A stretch of 64,000 nucleotides of DNA from Thermomicrobium sp. CFH 73360 (GTDB taxonomy: Bacteria; Chloroflexota; Chloroflexia; Thermomicrobiales; Thermomicrobiaceae): contig NZ_JAMSLS010000005.1 of NCBI RefSeq assembly GCF_023806465.1, forward strand, positions 155,302 through 219,301, in the 5' to 3' direction. The notes beneath the pieces are model-generated. The model did no database searches. It saw only the letters and a list, made by a program, of their open reading frames with translations, and was not told where the DNA came from. This document shows, in pieces, positions 63,834 to 64,000 of this stretch. Positions within the stretch are counted from its first letter, which is position 1. Each line of letters starts with the position of its first letter. Position numbers and translations under genes: made by a program.

Positions 63834-64000
63834 TCACCACGCTCCCCGACCGTTCCCACCTGGCATGCTCCGAACAGCAAGACCGCCCGCAGGCTCCCCG
63901 TCCCATCGGTGCCCATTCGCTGCCGCTGCCGCCTCCGTTCGGGCTGGCACCGGTACTGAACCGCGCTCCTCGGCTGCTATCCGGAAACGCTCCACCAGTG
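63834..64000 (-). CDS. C-terminal tail of a probable third MCP (partial)
   Basis: The frame ending at TGA 63836-63834 is open to the window edge and encodes 54 residues beginning LVERFRIAAEERG, which resembles the end of the helical signalling domain of MCPs, followed by a low-complexity Ala/Gly tail. It precedes cheA by 38 bases on the same strand. With so little sequence the call is tentative. Confidence 0.45.
   Translation of the reverse strand, partial: LVERFRIAAEERGSVPVPARTEAAAAANGHRWDGEPAGGLAVRSMPGGNGRGAW

Overview
This is a high-GC bacterial chromosome or megaplasmid segment with dense, mostly overlapping genes and frequent GTG/TTG starts. The gene content fits a thermophilic Chloroflexota of the Thermomicrobia type: menaquinone genes, many lipoproteins and secreted proteins with Thr/Pro-rich linkers, a GerMN lipoprotein beside an LCP protein in a lineage not known for spores, and flagellar genes. 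The taxon is an inference from content and style, not a computed match. I saw no rRNA, tRNA, transposase or integrase.

Layout. 1-1060: end of menD and menH (menaquinone). 1087-8700, minus strand: folC, an LCP enzyme, a GerMN lipoprotein, an alpha/beta hydrolase and two paralogous beta-propeller-like lipoproteins. 8890-10721, plus: pyrE-like phosphoribosyltransferase, a cyclase-family hydrolase and a tiny membrane ORF. 11011-23405, plus: seven genes, each overlapping the next by 1-14 bases. They encode a GT2-GtrA-HprK-like fusion, a GT39 membrane glycosyltransferase, a secreted PLC/AcpA-type phosphoesterase, an Ig-like membrane protein, a GH99/GH71-like hydrolase, a PHP-domain protein and a lipoprotein. 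This is my best candidate for an undescribed system, probably making and remodelling a surface glycan. 23408-28836, minus: a sulfonate/nitrate-type ABC transporter with an acyl-CoA-dehydrogenase-like flavoprotein, a DUF4242 protein, a 51-residue Cys-rich ORF and a cupin.

28928-38800: PNPOx-like protein, small membrane protein, large STAND-type ATPase, a secreted DNRLRE-GH99-metallophosphatase fusion, a perfect 60-bp tandem repeat, an NRAMP transporter with a universal stress protein, and a Uma2 nuclease-like protein. 39264-43317: small membrane protein, multicopper oxidase and two tandem SDRs. 44414-48975, minus: XRE/PBP-like regulator, modA, modB (no modC), a YqeB-like molybdenum-enzyme maturation protein and a broken TauE/SafE gene. 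49856-51444: two paralogous membrane-anchored proteins.

52038-64000, minus: chemotaxis and flagellar block. Reading in the direction of transcription it holds the tail of a probable MCP, a CheA hybrid with three CheW-like modules and a receiver, two MCPs, flaG, fliD, fliS, a fliT-like chaperone and, four bases further on, a sortase. A sigma-28-like promoter precedes flaG.

Coordinates of starts were chosen from Shine-Dalgarno spacing, gene overlaps and signal peptides. Functions rest on motifs read by eye; no database search was run.
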